A DNA stretch of 64,000 nt from Blastocatellia bacterium AA13 (GTDB lineage: Bacteria > Acidobacteriota > Blastocatellia > UBA7656), in the NCBI GenBank assembly GCA_003222245.1, contig QHVH01000030.1, positions 16,253-80,252 of the forward strand. Reading direction: 5' to 3'. Made by a program: the position numbers and the translations under genes. Below are positions 37,996-48,695 of this stretch, in pieces. The notes under the pieces were generated by a model. It was given only the letters and a program-made list of their open reading frames with translations, did no database searches and was not told where the DNA came from. The first letter of the stretch is position 1. Each line of letters starts with the position of its first letter.

Positions 37996-39870
37996 TCAGT
38001 TTTGAATGCATACCGAATAGCCGCACATGCAATACAGGCATCCGCCGTTGTGCCGTAACGCGGAGCCGCAATCCGGGCAGAGATTCTTCGCCAGAAGCTG
38101 GTTCTCCGGCCGCTCAATCTCCATCTTTTCCGCGGCCGCCAGCGTGGCCGGCTGCTTCATATCTTCCGCTCGAGTGCTCAGAACCTGTTTCTCCCGCGAT
38201 CTGTCACGATATACGGTGATCCCTTTACAACCGAGCTCATAGGCAAGGAGGTAGGCCTGCTTTACCTCGTCGACGCTTGCCGAGGACGGGAAGTTAATCG
38301 TCTTCGACACGGCCGCGTCGATGTGATGTTGAAAAGCTGCTTGCATCCTGACATGCCATTCAGGCGCGATTTCGTGAGTAGTGACAAACAAGCGACGCGC
38401 TTCTATCGGAACGCTGTCATCGTGTGATACCGCGCCTGTCGCCGCTATTCGCTTGATCAGCGCTTCACTGTAGAAGCCATGCTTTCGAGCGTAGCGTTCG
38501 AATAGCGAATGAACAAAAGTCATTCGCTCGGATTCGAACGAGAGCCGCTCATAGGCCAGTGCATATAGCGGTTCGATTCCGCTGGAGCAATTCGCGATCA
38601 GACTCAAGGTTCCTGTAGGGGCCACGGTCGTCACCGTAGCATTGCGGCGCGGCGGCTCGTTGCGCGACTTGTAGATGTTTTCATTAAACCAACGCGGAAA
38701 CGGCCCGCGTTCGGAAGCTAAACGGAGCGAGGCTGCGAGGGCTTCGCGCGAAATGAAGCCCATCAACTCTTCCGCGAGAGCAACGGCTTCGTCCGAATCG
38801 TAAGGCACGCCCAATGTGATGAGCAGATCGGCCCAGCCCATCACTCCCAATCCGATCTTGCGATTTAGGCGCGTGATTTCGCCGATCTTTGGAACAGGGT
38901 ACTGGCTGACATCGATGATGTTATCGAGAAAGCGGACGCCGATCTGTACTACGCGCTTCAGGCGCTCATATTCGACCTTGCCGTTTGGAGCGAACGCAGC
39001 CAGATTCACGGAGCCGAGCACGCACGATTCATAGGGAAGGAGCGGCTGCTCTCCGCATGGATTAGTGCTCTCGATCCGGCCGAGTTCCGGCGTCGGATTG
39101 TCTCGATTGATCCGATCTATGAAGATGACGCCCGGCTCGCCGTTGCTCCAGGCGTGCTCACAGATCTGGTCGAATACTGTATAGGCATCCAGCCTGCCGC
39201 TGACGGCTCCTGTTCGAGGATTCACCAGATCGTATTGCTCTCGCGATTTCACCCGCGACATGAACTCGTCGGTCACGGCCACCGAGATGTTGAACGTATT
39301 CAATTCAAGCGGATTAGTTTTTGAACCTATGAACTCTACGATATCGGGATGATCCACTCGAAGGACGGCCATGTTTGCGCCTCGGCGTTTGCCGCCCAGC
39401 TTTGTCACCTCGGTCGCGAAGTTATACAACCGCATGAACGATACCGGCCCGCTCGATTGTCCCTGGGTCGACTTTATGTAGTCTTCGCTTGGCCGAAGGC
39501 GCGAGAATGAGAATCCCGTGCCTCCTCCGCTCTTCTGCACGAGGGCTGTTTCCCGCAGCGTTTCAAAAATGCTGTCCATCGAGTCTTCAATCGGCAGCAC
39601 GAAGCAGGCTGAAAGCTGGGCAAGGTCGCGTCCGGCATTCATCAACGTGGGGGAGTTCGGCAGGAATTCGAGAGATTGCATGACTTCAAAGAAATCGGCT
39701 TCGACGGCGGCGGCCTCTCGGGTGGAACGGCCGTGTTGGAGCTCGGCGGAGGCGATCGATCGAGCTACGCGCCGAAACATCTCCTCGGGCGTTTCGATGA
39801 CCCTGTCCTGATCGTCTCTTGTGAGGATTCGCTTCGCAAGAACACGCGAGGCGTTGTCGGTTAATTGCAT
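37996..39870 (-). CDS. nrdJ: Adenosylcobalamin-dependent (class II) ribonucleoside-diphosphate reductase
   Basis: A 624-residue enzyme that makes deoxyribonucleotides using a radical from vitamin B12. The substrate-site motifs SPTLMNAGRDLAQLSACFVL, SGGGTGFSFSRLRP, NPCGEQPLLPYESCVLGS and the tip APTGTLSLIANCSSGIEP are all present. The C-terminus has a zinc-ribbon-like cysteine cluster (CPDCGSALRHNGGCLYC then CGY) used to reduce the active-site disulfide. No separate small subunit gene is nearby, as expected for class II. No cobalamin riboswitch was seen upstream. Confidence 0.95.
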   Translation of the reverse strand: MQLTDNASRVLAKRILTRDDQDRVIETPEEMFRRVARSIASAELQHGRSTREAAAVEADFFEVMQSLEFLPNSPTLMNAGRDLAQLSACFVLPIEDSMDSIFETLRETALVQKSGGGTGFSFSRLRPSEDYIKSTQGQSSGPVSFMRLYNFATEVTKLGGKRRGANMAVLRVDHPDIVEFIGSKTNPLELNTFNISVAVTDEFMSRVKSREQYDLVNPRTGAVSGRLDAYTVFDQICEHAWSNGEPGVIFIDRINRDNPTPELGRIESTNPCGEQPLLPYESCVLGSVNLAAFAPNGKVEYERLKRVVQIGVRFLDNIIDVSQYPVPKIGEITRLNRKIGLGVMGWADLLITLGVPYDSDEAVALAEELMGFISREALAASLRLASERGPFPRWFNENIYKSRNEPPRRNATVTTVAPTGTLSLIANCSSGIEPLYALAYERLSFESERMTFVHSLFERYARKHGFYSEALIKRIAATGAVSHDDSVPIEARRLFVTTHEIAPEWHVRMQAAFQHHIDAAVSKTINFPSSASVDEVKQAYLLAYELGCKGITVYRDRSREKQVLSTRAEDMKQPATLAAAEKMEIERPENQLLAKNLCPDCGSALRHNGGCLYCMCGYSVCIQN

Positions 39871-39893
39871 GCAGGGTGATTCTACAGCGCCGG

Positions 39894-39922
39894 GTTATGT
39901 CGCTCAATTAGTCGATCGTCAA
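39894..39922 (-). promoter_or_regulatory. Sigma-70-type promoter for nrdJ
   Basis: On the minus strand, TTGACG (39922-39917), a 17-base spacer and CATAAC (39899-39894) lie about 25 bases before the nrdJ start codon. Confidence 0.45.
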
Positions 39923-39977
39923 AACGCACCGCTTTCCGGCAGCCGGCAAAGCGGGCAACCTGCCGCGGGTTCGAGCT

Positions 39978-40005
39978 TTGTCTCGAATACCCGGTAGCGT
40001 ATAAT
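39978..40005 (+). promoter_or_regulatory. Promoter of the ABC exporter gene, overlapped by an inverted repeat
   Basis: A perfect TATAAT (40000-40005) is preceded by TTGTCT (39978-39983) with a 16-base spacer. TTCGAG (39970-39975) and CTCGAA (39982-39987), flanked by CGGG and CCCG, form an inverted repeat over the -35 region that could be an operator. Confidence 0.5.
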
Positions 40006-40049
40006 GAACAGTTTTACCGAACGGGCGAATCGTTCCGATCATTGATCTG

Positions 40050-41879
40050 ATGAAAGATTTCCGCATACTGCTGAAGCACGTACGGCCCTACGCCGGTTTG
40101 TTTGCTTTGGCGTTCTTTCTGATGACGCTGGTCGGCGTGTTCGAAGCCGGGCGGACAGCGCTCCTCAAATCCATCATAGATCTGTTGCCCGGCAACGGCT
40201 CGGAGCATGCTTTTTCCAGGCTGGATGTGCATCGTTACCTGCCTGAAGGAACCAATGCGTGGCCGGTCATAGCAGCGCTCCTCGTGGTGTTCACGGCGAT
40301 CCGAGGTTTTTCCGAATACATCTCCAACGTCTTGATGTGGCGGGTCGGAATCAACGTGGTCGTCGATCTGCGGCGGCGGCTCTACGAGCATATTCTTCAT
40401 CAGTCGAGCGAGTTCTTCACCGATCATCCAACGAATTCATTGACCTCGCATATAATCAGCGATTCCGAGCGCGTGCAGACGGCTGTTTCGTCGCTTCTCG
40501 CGGATCTGCTTCGCGAAGGGTTGACGTTTCTCTCGCTGTTTGCACTCGTGCTCTTGTTGAACTGGCGCCTGACTCTGTTGATGCTGGTAATCGGTCCGAT
40601 TGTCTATCTTCTCACGGTCAGATTTGGGAAAAGGCTCCGGCGCATCGCGCATCACACTCAGGTGAATACGGAAGAAGTGCTCGATATCGCGCAGGAGACG
40701 ATATCCGGAAGCCGAATCGTCAAGGCATTCGGGATGGAGCGCTTTGAACAGCGCCGATTCCTGCGTGCGCTGACGGATCTCGCCGGAACTCAGGTGAAGG
40801 CGGCGCGAGTTGTCTACCTGTCGTCTCCGATACTGGAAATGTTGGGGGTCGTGATTGCCGCGTCCTTTTTGCTGGCCTCGCAAAAGATGATCAGCCGCGG
40901 CGTAATGACGGTCGGAGACTTCGCTGCTTATATAGTGGCGCTGCTCCAGATGTACGATCCGCTCAGAAAACTCTCGCGGATTCAGAACTATTTTCAGCAG
41001 TCATTTGCGGCAAGTGCGCGAATCTATGCTCTGCTGGACACGCATACCGAGATCAAAGACGCGGAAGATGCCCTCGCTATAACCACGCTCAAAGACAAGA
41101 TTGAAATCGAGAATATATCGTTCAAGTATCGCGACTCCGCCGATTGGATCTTGAAAGGCGTCAATTTAACCGTGAATCGAGGAGAGGTCGTCGCGCTTGT
41201 GGGCCTGTCCGGAGCGGGAAAGACAACGCTCTCGAATCTTCTCATGAGATTCTACGATCCGACGACGGGCCGAATTTTGATCGACGGCATTGATGTCCGA
41301 AAGGTGCGTCTTGGCAGCCTCAGGAAGCAGATAGGACTTGTGACTCAGGATGTGATTTTGTTTAACGACTCTTTCAAGAACAATATCGCCTACGGAAGTC
41401 CGGAGTACGACGACGCGAGCATAGAGGCGGCGGCCTCCGCTGCGTATGCGCATGACTTCATAATGGAGCGCGGCGACTACGGAACGATCGTCGGAGAGCG
41501 GGGATTGAAGCTTTCGGGCGGAGAGCGGCAGCGAGTTGCCATAGCTCGCGCGATATTGAAGAACGCGCCGATTCTCATTCTTGACGAGGCGACTTCATCG
41601 CTCGATACGCATTCGGAGCGGCTGGTTCAACGAGCATTGTCGAACTTGATGCAGGGCCGCACTACGATCGTTATTGCGCACCGGCTAACGACGATTCACA
41701 GAGCGGACAAGATCGTCGTGCTGGATAGAGGTCAGATCGTAGATGTGGGAACGCATCAGGAGCTGATGTCGCGAGGCGGCATTTATCGTGATCTTTACGA
41801 CCTTCAGTTCTCCGAAGCGATAAGTGACCAGTCGTCAGCATCGGCTTTCAGGGCTCAGCGATCAGCGGTCATTGATTAG
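40050..41879 (+). CDS. ABC transporter, MsbA-like fused membrane/ATPase exporter
   Basis: A 609-residue half-transporter: six helices (about 20-320) and one nucleotide-binding domain with Walker A GLSGAGKTTLSN, Q-loop GLVTQDVILFND, signature LSGGERQR, Walker B ILILDEATSSLD and the His switch IVIAHRLTT. It works as a homodimer at the inner membrane. Lipid A-core flipping (MsbA) or drug/lipid export are both possible; the similarity to MsbA and absence of a partner favour lipid export. The last about 15 residues are encoded by a degenerate repeat (CAGCGGTCAG-like) that runs past the stop, so the native C-terminus was probably shorter. Confidence 0.9.
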   Translation: MKDFRILLKHVRPYAGLFALAFFLMTLVGVFEAGRTALLKSIIDLLPGNGSEHAFSRLDVHRYLPEGTNAWPVIAALLVVFTAIRGFSEYISNVLMWRVGINVVVDLRRRLYEHILHQSSEFFTDHPTNSLTSHIISDSERVQTAVSSLLADLLREGLTFLSLFALVLLLNWRLTLLMLVIGPIVYLLTVRFGKRLRRIAHHTQVNTEEVLDIAQETISGSRIVKAFGMERFEQRRFLRALTDLAGTQVKAARVVYLSSPILEMLGVVIAASFLLASQKMISRGVMTVGDFAAYIVALLQMYDPLRKLSRIQNYFQQSFAASARIYALLDTHTEIKDAEDALAITTLKDKIEIENISFKYRDSADWILKGVNLTVNRGEVVALVGLSGAGKTTLSNLLMRFYDPTTGRILIDGIDVRKVRLGSLRKQIGLVTQDVILFNDSFKNNIAYGSPEYDDASIEAAASAAYAHDFIMERGDYGTIVGERGLKLSGGERQRVAIARAILKNAPILILDEATSSLDTHSERLVQRALSNLMQGRTTIVIAHRLTTIHRADKIVVLDRGQIVDVGTHQELMSRGGIYRDLYDLQFSEAISDQSSASAFRAQRSAVID

Positions 41880-41925
41880 CTGTCAGCGGTCAGCTTTCGG
41901 CGATTGGCAATTAGGCGCCGGAATC
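41825..41925. repeat. Degenerate repeat tract across the end of the exporter gene
   Basis: Units resembling CAGCGATCAGCGGTCA and GTCAGCGGTCAGCTTTCGGC repeat across the stop codon and into the gap. Traces (AGCTAATGAGACTGAGAGCT) recur just before the yicC gene. The rest of the 41880-42158 gap shows no gene I would support. Confidence 0.55.
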
Positions 41926-42158
41926 AGCATCGTCGATGATGGCAGGGATTAGTGATCGTGATGGACCGCTTGTCGGCGACGCCGCCGCATAGCCGCGAAT
42001 GGATCAGGCAGGCAATCAATGCCCGCACGGTTACTGAAGGGGGAACGTGGAGTTTAAGCATTCGGCAGCAAAGCACGGCTTCGTGTCGCTGCCGCTCACA
42101 AGCGCCAAAGGCGAGATATTGCCGAGCGCTGAAAGCTAATGAGACTGAGAGCTAATCT

Positions 42159-43034
42159 ATGATTCGAAGCATGACTGGATTTGGACAAGGGAGCGCCGAA
42201 GGGAAGGACTTTAAGATTCGTGCCGACGTGCGCACCGTTAATAACCGCTTCCTCGATATTCACATGAGGCTGCCGCAGGAGATTTCGAGTCTCGAGATTT
42301 CCTTGAAGAAGCAAATACAAGCCGCATTGAGCCGCGGCCGCGTGGACTTGACCATAGTCGTCGAGCAGATGCGCCGCGCTGAATTTGTTCTCAACAGGCC
42401 TCTGGTATCGGGTTATCTGGCAGCTTTGGCCGATCTGAAGAACGAATTCGGGCTGGAAGGCACGCCTTCCCTCGAATTGGTGGCTAAGTTGCCCGGCGCC
42501 GTTCAGGTGTCGCAGGATTCGAGCAATCTCAATGAGTCTCTTGTCGAGGGAGTCTCTTCTGCTGTTGCGCAGGCGCTTTATTCGCTAAGAGACATGCGTT
42601 TGGCCGAAGGGCAGCAGCTTGCGGCCGAGCTTACGAATCGGCTCGACGCCATCGCGGAGCAATTGCCGGGAATTGAAACCGAAGCCGCGAAGCTTCCATC
42701 AATTTACCGGGAGCGGCTTGCCCGACGCATGCTGGAGATTCAAGGCAGCGTGCAAATGGACGAGAGCCGTATAGCCCAGGAAGCCGTTTTGCTGGCAGAC
42801 CGAAGCGACATCAGCGAGGAGATCGCTCGGCTCAAGAGTCACGTGCTTCAGGTTCGCGAAGTAGTCACCGGCGATACGGAAGTCGGCAAGCGGCTGGACT
42901 TCATTCTTCAGGAGATGAATCGCGAGGCAAATACTATACTCTCGAAGTCCAATGATCTTGCCATTAGCGATGCCGCCATTGTAATAAAGACCGAAGTCGA
43001 GAAGCTCCGGGAGCAGGTTCAAAACGTGGAGTGA
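42159..43034 (+). CDS. yicC: YicC/YloC-family endoribonuclease
   Basis: A 291-residue protein. The N-terminus IRSMTGFGQGSAEGKDF and the following RTVNNRFLDIHMRLPQE are hallmarks of the family, and the C-terminal half has DISEEIARLKSHVLQ and the ending GKRLDFILQEMNREANTI. Members are reported to be RNA-cleaving enzymes involved in small-RNA and mRNA turnover. It is upstream of gmk, as in many bacteria, 24 bases away. Confidence 0.93.
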   Translation: MIRSMTGFGQGSAEGKDFKIRADVRTVNNRFLDIHMRLPQEISSLEISLKKQIQAALSRGRVDLTIVVEQMRRAEFVLNRPLVSGYLAALADLKNEFGLEGTPSLELVAKLPGAVQVSQDSSNLNESLVEGVSSAVAQALYSLRDMRLAEGQQLAAELTNRLDAIAEQLPGIETEAAKLPSIYRERLARRMLEIQGSVQMDESRIAQEAVLLADRSDISEEIARLKSHVLQVREVVTGDTEVGKRLDFILQEMNREANTILSKSNDLAISDAAIVIKTEVEKLREQVQNVE

Positions 43035-43058
43035 GAGAGGATCGGTTCCTACAACGGG

Positions 43059-43691
43059 ATGGTTGAACGCGGAAACCTCATAGTAGTTTCGGCGCCTTCC
43101 GGGGCGGGAAAGTCTTCGCTGGTTCGTCGCGTGCTTCAGAAGATGAATGGATTGTGCGAGTCAATATCTTTTACAACGCGGGAGGCCCGCGGAACCGAGG
43201 CGCAAGGCGTCGATTATCACTTCATTTCAGTTGAAGAGTTTAAGGCAAGGCGAGACAGATGTGAGTTTTTGGAGTGGGCCGAAGTGCACAACTATATGTA
43301 CGCGACTTCGAAATCCTTTATCGATGCCAGTCTCGCCGCCGGGAAAGATTGTATACTCGACATCGACGTTCAGGGCGCTCGGGCGATACGTGAGAAAGTT
43401 CCCGAGGCTACGACGATCTTTGTGCTGCCTCCATCAAAGGATGCATTGGCGAATAGACTACGGAGCCGAAACACAAATTCAGCGGAAGACTTCGAGCGCA
43501 GGCTGAAGAACTCCGATACGGAAGTCAGGCGGTATCTTGAGTTCGATTACGTTATAATAAACGACGATCTGAATGCCGCTTCGGCGGCTTTAGAAGCAAT
43601 TATCACCGCGGTACGCCACGAGCCCCAGAGATTAACTGGCCAGATTGAACCAATTCTGGCGACATTTGGAGGACAAACAGGCAATGCCTGA
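43059..43691 (+). CDS. gmk: Guanylate kinase
   Basis: A 210-residue cytoplasmic kinase that converts GMP to GDP with ATP. The P-loop is SAPSGAGKSSL, the GMP-binding region TTREARGTEAQGVDYHF, and the lid/later motif DIDVQGARAIREK. The stop codon overlaps the first codons of rpoZ by eight bases, so the two are translated in coupling. Confidence 0.97.
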   Translation: MVERGNLIVVSAPSGAGKSSLVRRVLQKMNGLCESISFTTREARGTEAQGVDYHFISVEEFKARRDRCEFLEWAEVHNYMYATSKSFIDASLAAGKDCILDIDVQGARAIREKVPEATTIFVLPPSKDALANRLRSRNTNSAEDFERRLKNSDTEVRRYLEFDYVIINDDLNAASAALEAIITAVRHEPQRLTGQIEPILATFGGQTGNA

Positions 43692-43908
43692 AACAATCAC
43701 GACCATACCTTGGAAAACCAGCATCGATAGCAAGTACCGTCTAGTAATCGTAGCCGCCCGCAGAAGCAAACAACTTCAAAAGGGCGCCAAACCGCGTATC
43801 CATTCAACAAAAAAGAAATTGACCAGCATCGCGCTGGAAGAAGTTCAACAGGGCATGGTTCGATACGAGACCATAGAAAAGAAGGTCGCCGCCGAAGAAG
43901 AGGAGTAG
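43684..43908 (+). CDS. rpoZ: RNA polymerase omega subunit
   Basis: A 74-residue protein with the omega core: SKYRLVIVAARRSKQLQKGA, a family-typical helix followed by a basic stretch and the LEEVQQGMVRYE segment. It stabilises the beta' subunit and is part of the ppGpp site in some bacteria. The ATG at 43684 is chosen because it is the family start; an in-frame ATG at 43645 lies inside gmk. It overlaps gmk and precedes coaBC, a common gene order. Confidence 0.92.
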   Translation: MPETITTIPWKTSIDSKYRLVIVAARRSKQLQKGAKPRIHSTKKKLTSIALEEVQQGMVRYETIEKKVAAEEEE

Positions 43909-43928
43909 CGGTCCTGAGGTAGTGGGCA

Positions 43929-45161
43929 ATGAAGGTCGCGCTGGGAGTGACCGGATGCATTGGGGCATATAAGGCTGTCGAGGTCCTCAGAGGGCTTCAG
44001 AAGACCGGTGTGTCCGTAGAAGTCGTGATGACGCGGAACGCGGCGAACTTTGTCGCGCCGCGCACTTTTCAAGCGATCTCCGGCAATCCGGTAGTCTCTG
44101 AGATGTTCGCGCCGACGGATGATCCTCAGATTAAGCACATCTCGCTCGCACAGGAGATTGAGCTTCTTGTGATCGCGCCCGCCACGGCTAACATTCTCGC
44201 GAAGATGGCCCATGGAATCGCGGACGATTTTCTTTCAACTCTTTACATCTCGACAACGGCGCCCGTGCTGGTTGCTCCGGCAATGAACGCCGAAATGTGG
44301 CGGCATCCGGCGACTCAAGTGAACGTGCGTATCTTGCGCGAACGGGGCGTCGAGTTTGTCGATCCCGAGGACGGTTATCTGGCCTGTCAGACCGTGGGCC
44401 CGGGACGGCTCGCCGAATCCGCAAAAGTCGTAGAACGAGCCGTGGGGATCATCGGTGAACGAATTTCGCCGGCGTCATCTCGGCGCAATGCTGGGACTCG
44501 GGACCTTCTCGGAGAAAGAGTTCTGATAACCGCCGGGCCTACCTATGAAGCCATCGATCCGGTCAGAGGGATAACGAATCGATCATCCGGCAGAATGGGT
44601 TATGCGGTGGCCGATGCAGCGCTCGATCGAGGCGCGGAGGTCACCCTAGTGACCGGGCCAGTCAGACTCGATCCACCCGCGCGAGCTAATACAGTCAGAG
44701 TTCGTTCGGCCGCCGAAATGCTCGAGGCGGTTCGGGCCGGCATGACGAACACAACCGTATTTGTGATGGCTGCGGCCGTAGCCGACTATAGACCCGTTCA
44801 ATCCAACAATCAGAAGATTAAGAAGAACGCCGGCAATCTAGTCCTCGAGCTCGAAAGAACTGAAGACATTCTCGCCGAGGTGTGCCGGACAAAAGGCGAC
44901 CGCATAGTCGTTGGATTCGCCGCTGAAACCGAAAACGTAATCGTGAATGCGCGGGCGAAGCTGGTTGCAAAGGGCTGCGATCTGATCGTGGCCAACGACG
45001 TTTCAGCGGACGATGCGGGTTTTGATGTTCCCACTAATATAGTGACCCTTGTATCCGTCGATGAAACAACGGAGCTTCCGCTGATGTCGAAGCGAGAAGC
45101 GGCGGATCGTATTCTCAACGAAATCGTTAAGCTTCAAAAGGCTTCCTCAGCAGTCGCTTGA
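43929..45161 (+). CDS. coaBC: Bifunctional phosphopantothenoylcysteine decarboxylase/phosphopantothenate-cysteine ligase
   Basis: A 410-residue two-domain enzyme of coenzyme A synthesis. The N-terminal flavoprotein decarboxylase (CoaC) has VTGCIGAYKAVEVLRGL, the APAMNAEMW substrate clamp and the cysteine-containing YLACQTVGPGRL. The C-terminal ligase (CoaB) starts at about 195 with LITAGPTYEAIDPVRGITN and SSGRMGYAVADAA. It lies 20 bases after rpoZ. Confidence 0.96.
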   Translation: MKVALGVTGCIGAYKAVEVLRGLQKTGVSVEVVMTRNAANFVAPRTFQAISGNPVVSEMFAPTDDPQIKHISLAQEIELLVIAPATANILAKMAHGIADDFLSTLYISTTAPVLVAPAMNAEMWRHPATQVNVRILRERGVEFVDPEDGYLACQTVGPGRLAESAKVVERAVGIIGERISPASSRRNAGTRDLLGERVLITAGPTYEAIDPVRGITNRSSGRMGYAVADAALDRGAEVTLVTGPVRLDPPARANTVRVRSAAEMLEAVRAGMTNTTVFVMAAAVADYRPVQSNNQKIKKNAGNLVLELERTEDILAEVCRTKGDRIVVGFAAETENVIVNARAKLVAKGCDLIVANDVSADDAGFDVPTNIVTLVSVDETTELPLMSKREAADRILNEIVKLQKASSAVA

Positions 45162-45243
45162 CGCAGATCGCATCCTTCTGCAATCGCCTCATAAATCTGT
45201 AGAACGTGGGAATTTCGTTCATTTCTTTTATCCCTCGGAACAA

Positions 45244-45273
45244 TTGCCGCGCTAACCGACCGGTTGATACAAT
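45244..45273 (+). promoter_or_regulatory. Sigma-70-type promoter for moaA
   Basis: TTGCCG (45244-45249), an 18-base spacer and TACAAT (45268-45273). The predicted start near 45280 favours the ATG at 45301 over the TTG at 45286 as start codon. Confidence 0.45.
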
Positions 45274-45300
45274 CAACAGTTCCGATTGAAGTGCCCAAAA

Positions 45301-46299
45301 ATGTCTGAAGCACTCCTAAAAGACAAGTTCTCCCGAACCATCCGAGATCTCAGAATCTCGGTCACCGACCGCTGCAATTTTCGATGCTTCTACTGCATTC
45401 CAGACGAAGACATTGTCTGGAAGCGTAAACAGGAACTACTCACATACGAAGAGATTATCCTCGTCGCGAAAATCGGCGTGGGCCTCGGCATTGAGAAACT
45501 CAGGCTCACGGGTGGGGAGCCGCTCGTGAGGCGCGACATTGAATATTTGATCGAACGCCTGGCTCGAATACCGGGAGTCCGCGATCTGGCGCTCACAACT
45601 AATGCGTTCGGGTTGAAAGAGAGGGCAGCGGGCTTGCGCGAAGCTGGACTGAATCGCATCACGATAAGCTGCGATTCCCTGAATGCGGAGACGTTCAAGA
45701 CAATCACTCGCAGGGACGGCCTCGGCGAGGTGCTCGATGGAATCGAGGCAGTCGTGAATGCCGGGTTCGAGCCGCCGAAGGTCAATTGCGTCGTGATCAG
45801 AGGGCTGAACGATCACGAGATAGCAGATTTCGCGGACTTTGCGCAAAAGACGGGTGTTCGAATGCGGTTCATCGAATATATGCCTCTCGATAACGGACAT
45901 CAGTGGGATCGCAGCCTGCTTGTCGGCGGGCGTGAGATTCTCTCGAAGATTTCAGAACGTCACTCAATCACGCCGATTAATCGCGATTCACCAAGCGAGA
46001 CCGCGCTGCGTTATGTCTTTTCGAACGGCGCCGCGGGAGAAATCGGGATAATAGCGCCGGTCACAATGCCATTCTGCGGCGCGTGCTCGCGCCTGCGATT
46101 GACGGCCGACGGCAATTTGCGTACGTGCCTGTTTTCAATGGTCGATCACAACATCAAGGACCGCATTCGCCGCGGGGACGATGAGGCCGCGATACGAGAA
46201 TTCCTGATCGATACCGTGCTGAAAAAAGAAGAGGGCCATCGAATCAACGAAGCCGACTTCATTCAGCCGGCTCGAACGATGTCATTCATCGGCGGTTGA
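45301..46299 (+). CDS. moaA: GTP 3',8-cyclase (molybdenum cofactor synthesis)
   Basis: A 332-residue radical SAM enzyme that makes the first pterin intermediate of molybdopterin from GTP. The SAM cluster cysteines are CNFRCFYC, the LRLTGGEPLVRRD motif follows, and the second cluster cysteines are CGACSRLRLTADGNLRTC. The protein ends with the GlyGly tail (FIGG) required for catalysis. The ATG at 45301 is chosen over the in-frame TTG at 45286 because of the promoter position. No other molybdopterin gene is close. Confidence 0.95.
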   Translation: MSEALLKDKFSRTIRDLRISVTDRCNFRCFYCIPDEDIVWKRKQELLTYEEIILVAKIGVGLGIEKLRLTGGEPLVRRDIEYLIERLARIPGVRDLALTTNAFGLKERAAGLREAGLNRITISCDSLNAETFKTITRRDGLGEVLDGIEAVVNAGFEPPKVNCVVIRGLNDHEIADFADFAQKTGVRMRFIEYMPLDNGHQWDRSLLVGGREILSKISERHSITPINRDSPSETALRYVFSNGAAGEIGIIAPVTMPFCGACSRLRLTADGNLRTCLFSMVDHNIKDRIRRGDDEAAIREFLIDTVLKKEEGHRINEADFIQPARTMSFIGG

Positions 46300-46409
46300 T
46301 ACTGAATTCCGAGTCTTTTCCGCGGTTGGTGGTTTGTTTGCTTAGTTGATAGTGTAGAGCGCAACGGCCAGTCGGTTTGGAGTATGCCGGCGGCCGGCGC
46401 AGAGTATAT

Positions 46410-48486
<2,077 letters not shown>

Positions 48487-48570
48487 AGCGATATCCTGAA
48501 AGAAGCGTTTCATCACCGCCATACAAGCGAGATAATCATGGTATTCTCATTGCTCGGAAGAAAGCTGTCC

Positions 48571-48610
48571 GCTAATTTCGTCTCTTCACTGCCTGAAGCC
48601 GAAAATTAGC
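48571..48610. repeat. Compound inverted repeat after thiC
   Basis: GCTAATTTCG (48571-48580) pairs with CGAAAATTAGC (48600-48610) with one bulged A, and CTTCA (48584-48588) pairs with TGAAG (48594-48598) inside. No T run follows in either direction. It could be an mRNA end or a regulatory site of the next gene. Confidence 0.45.
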
Positions 48611-48695
48611 CCGCCGCGGCGTAATGCGATTACCGTTGCGTACTAATCGCCTACAGCATTCGCGTCGCGCCGATTAGGAAATAGGAGCAAGACAT

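Noticed and set aside
39966..39993. Sequence resembling a tRNA T-arm (GGGTTCGAG...CTCGAA)
   Set aside because: No acceptor, D or anticodon arms fold around it; it is better read as an inverted repeat over a promoter.
39871..40049. Possible cobalamin riboswitch before nrdJ
   Set aside because: No B12-box-like conserved core was found and the promoter lies too close to the start codon.
41952..42155. A 67-codon plus-strand frame between the exporter and yicC
   Set aside because: No ribosome site, no recognisable composition or motif; likely chance in a repeat-containing gap.
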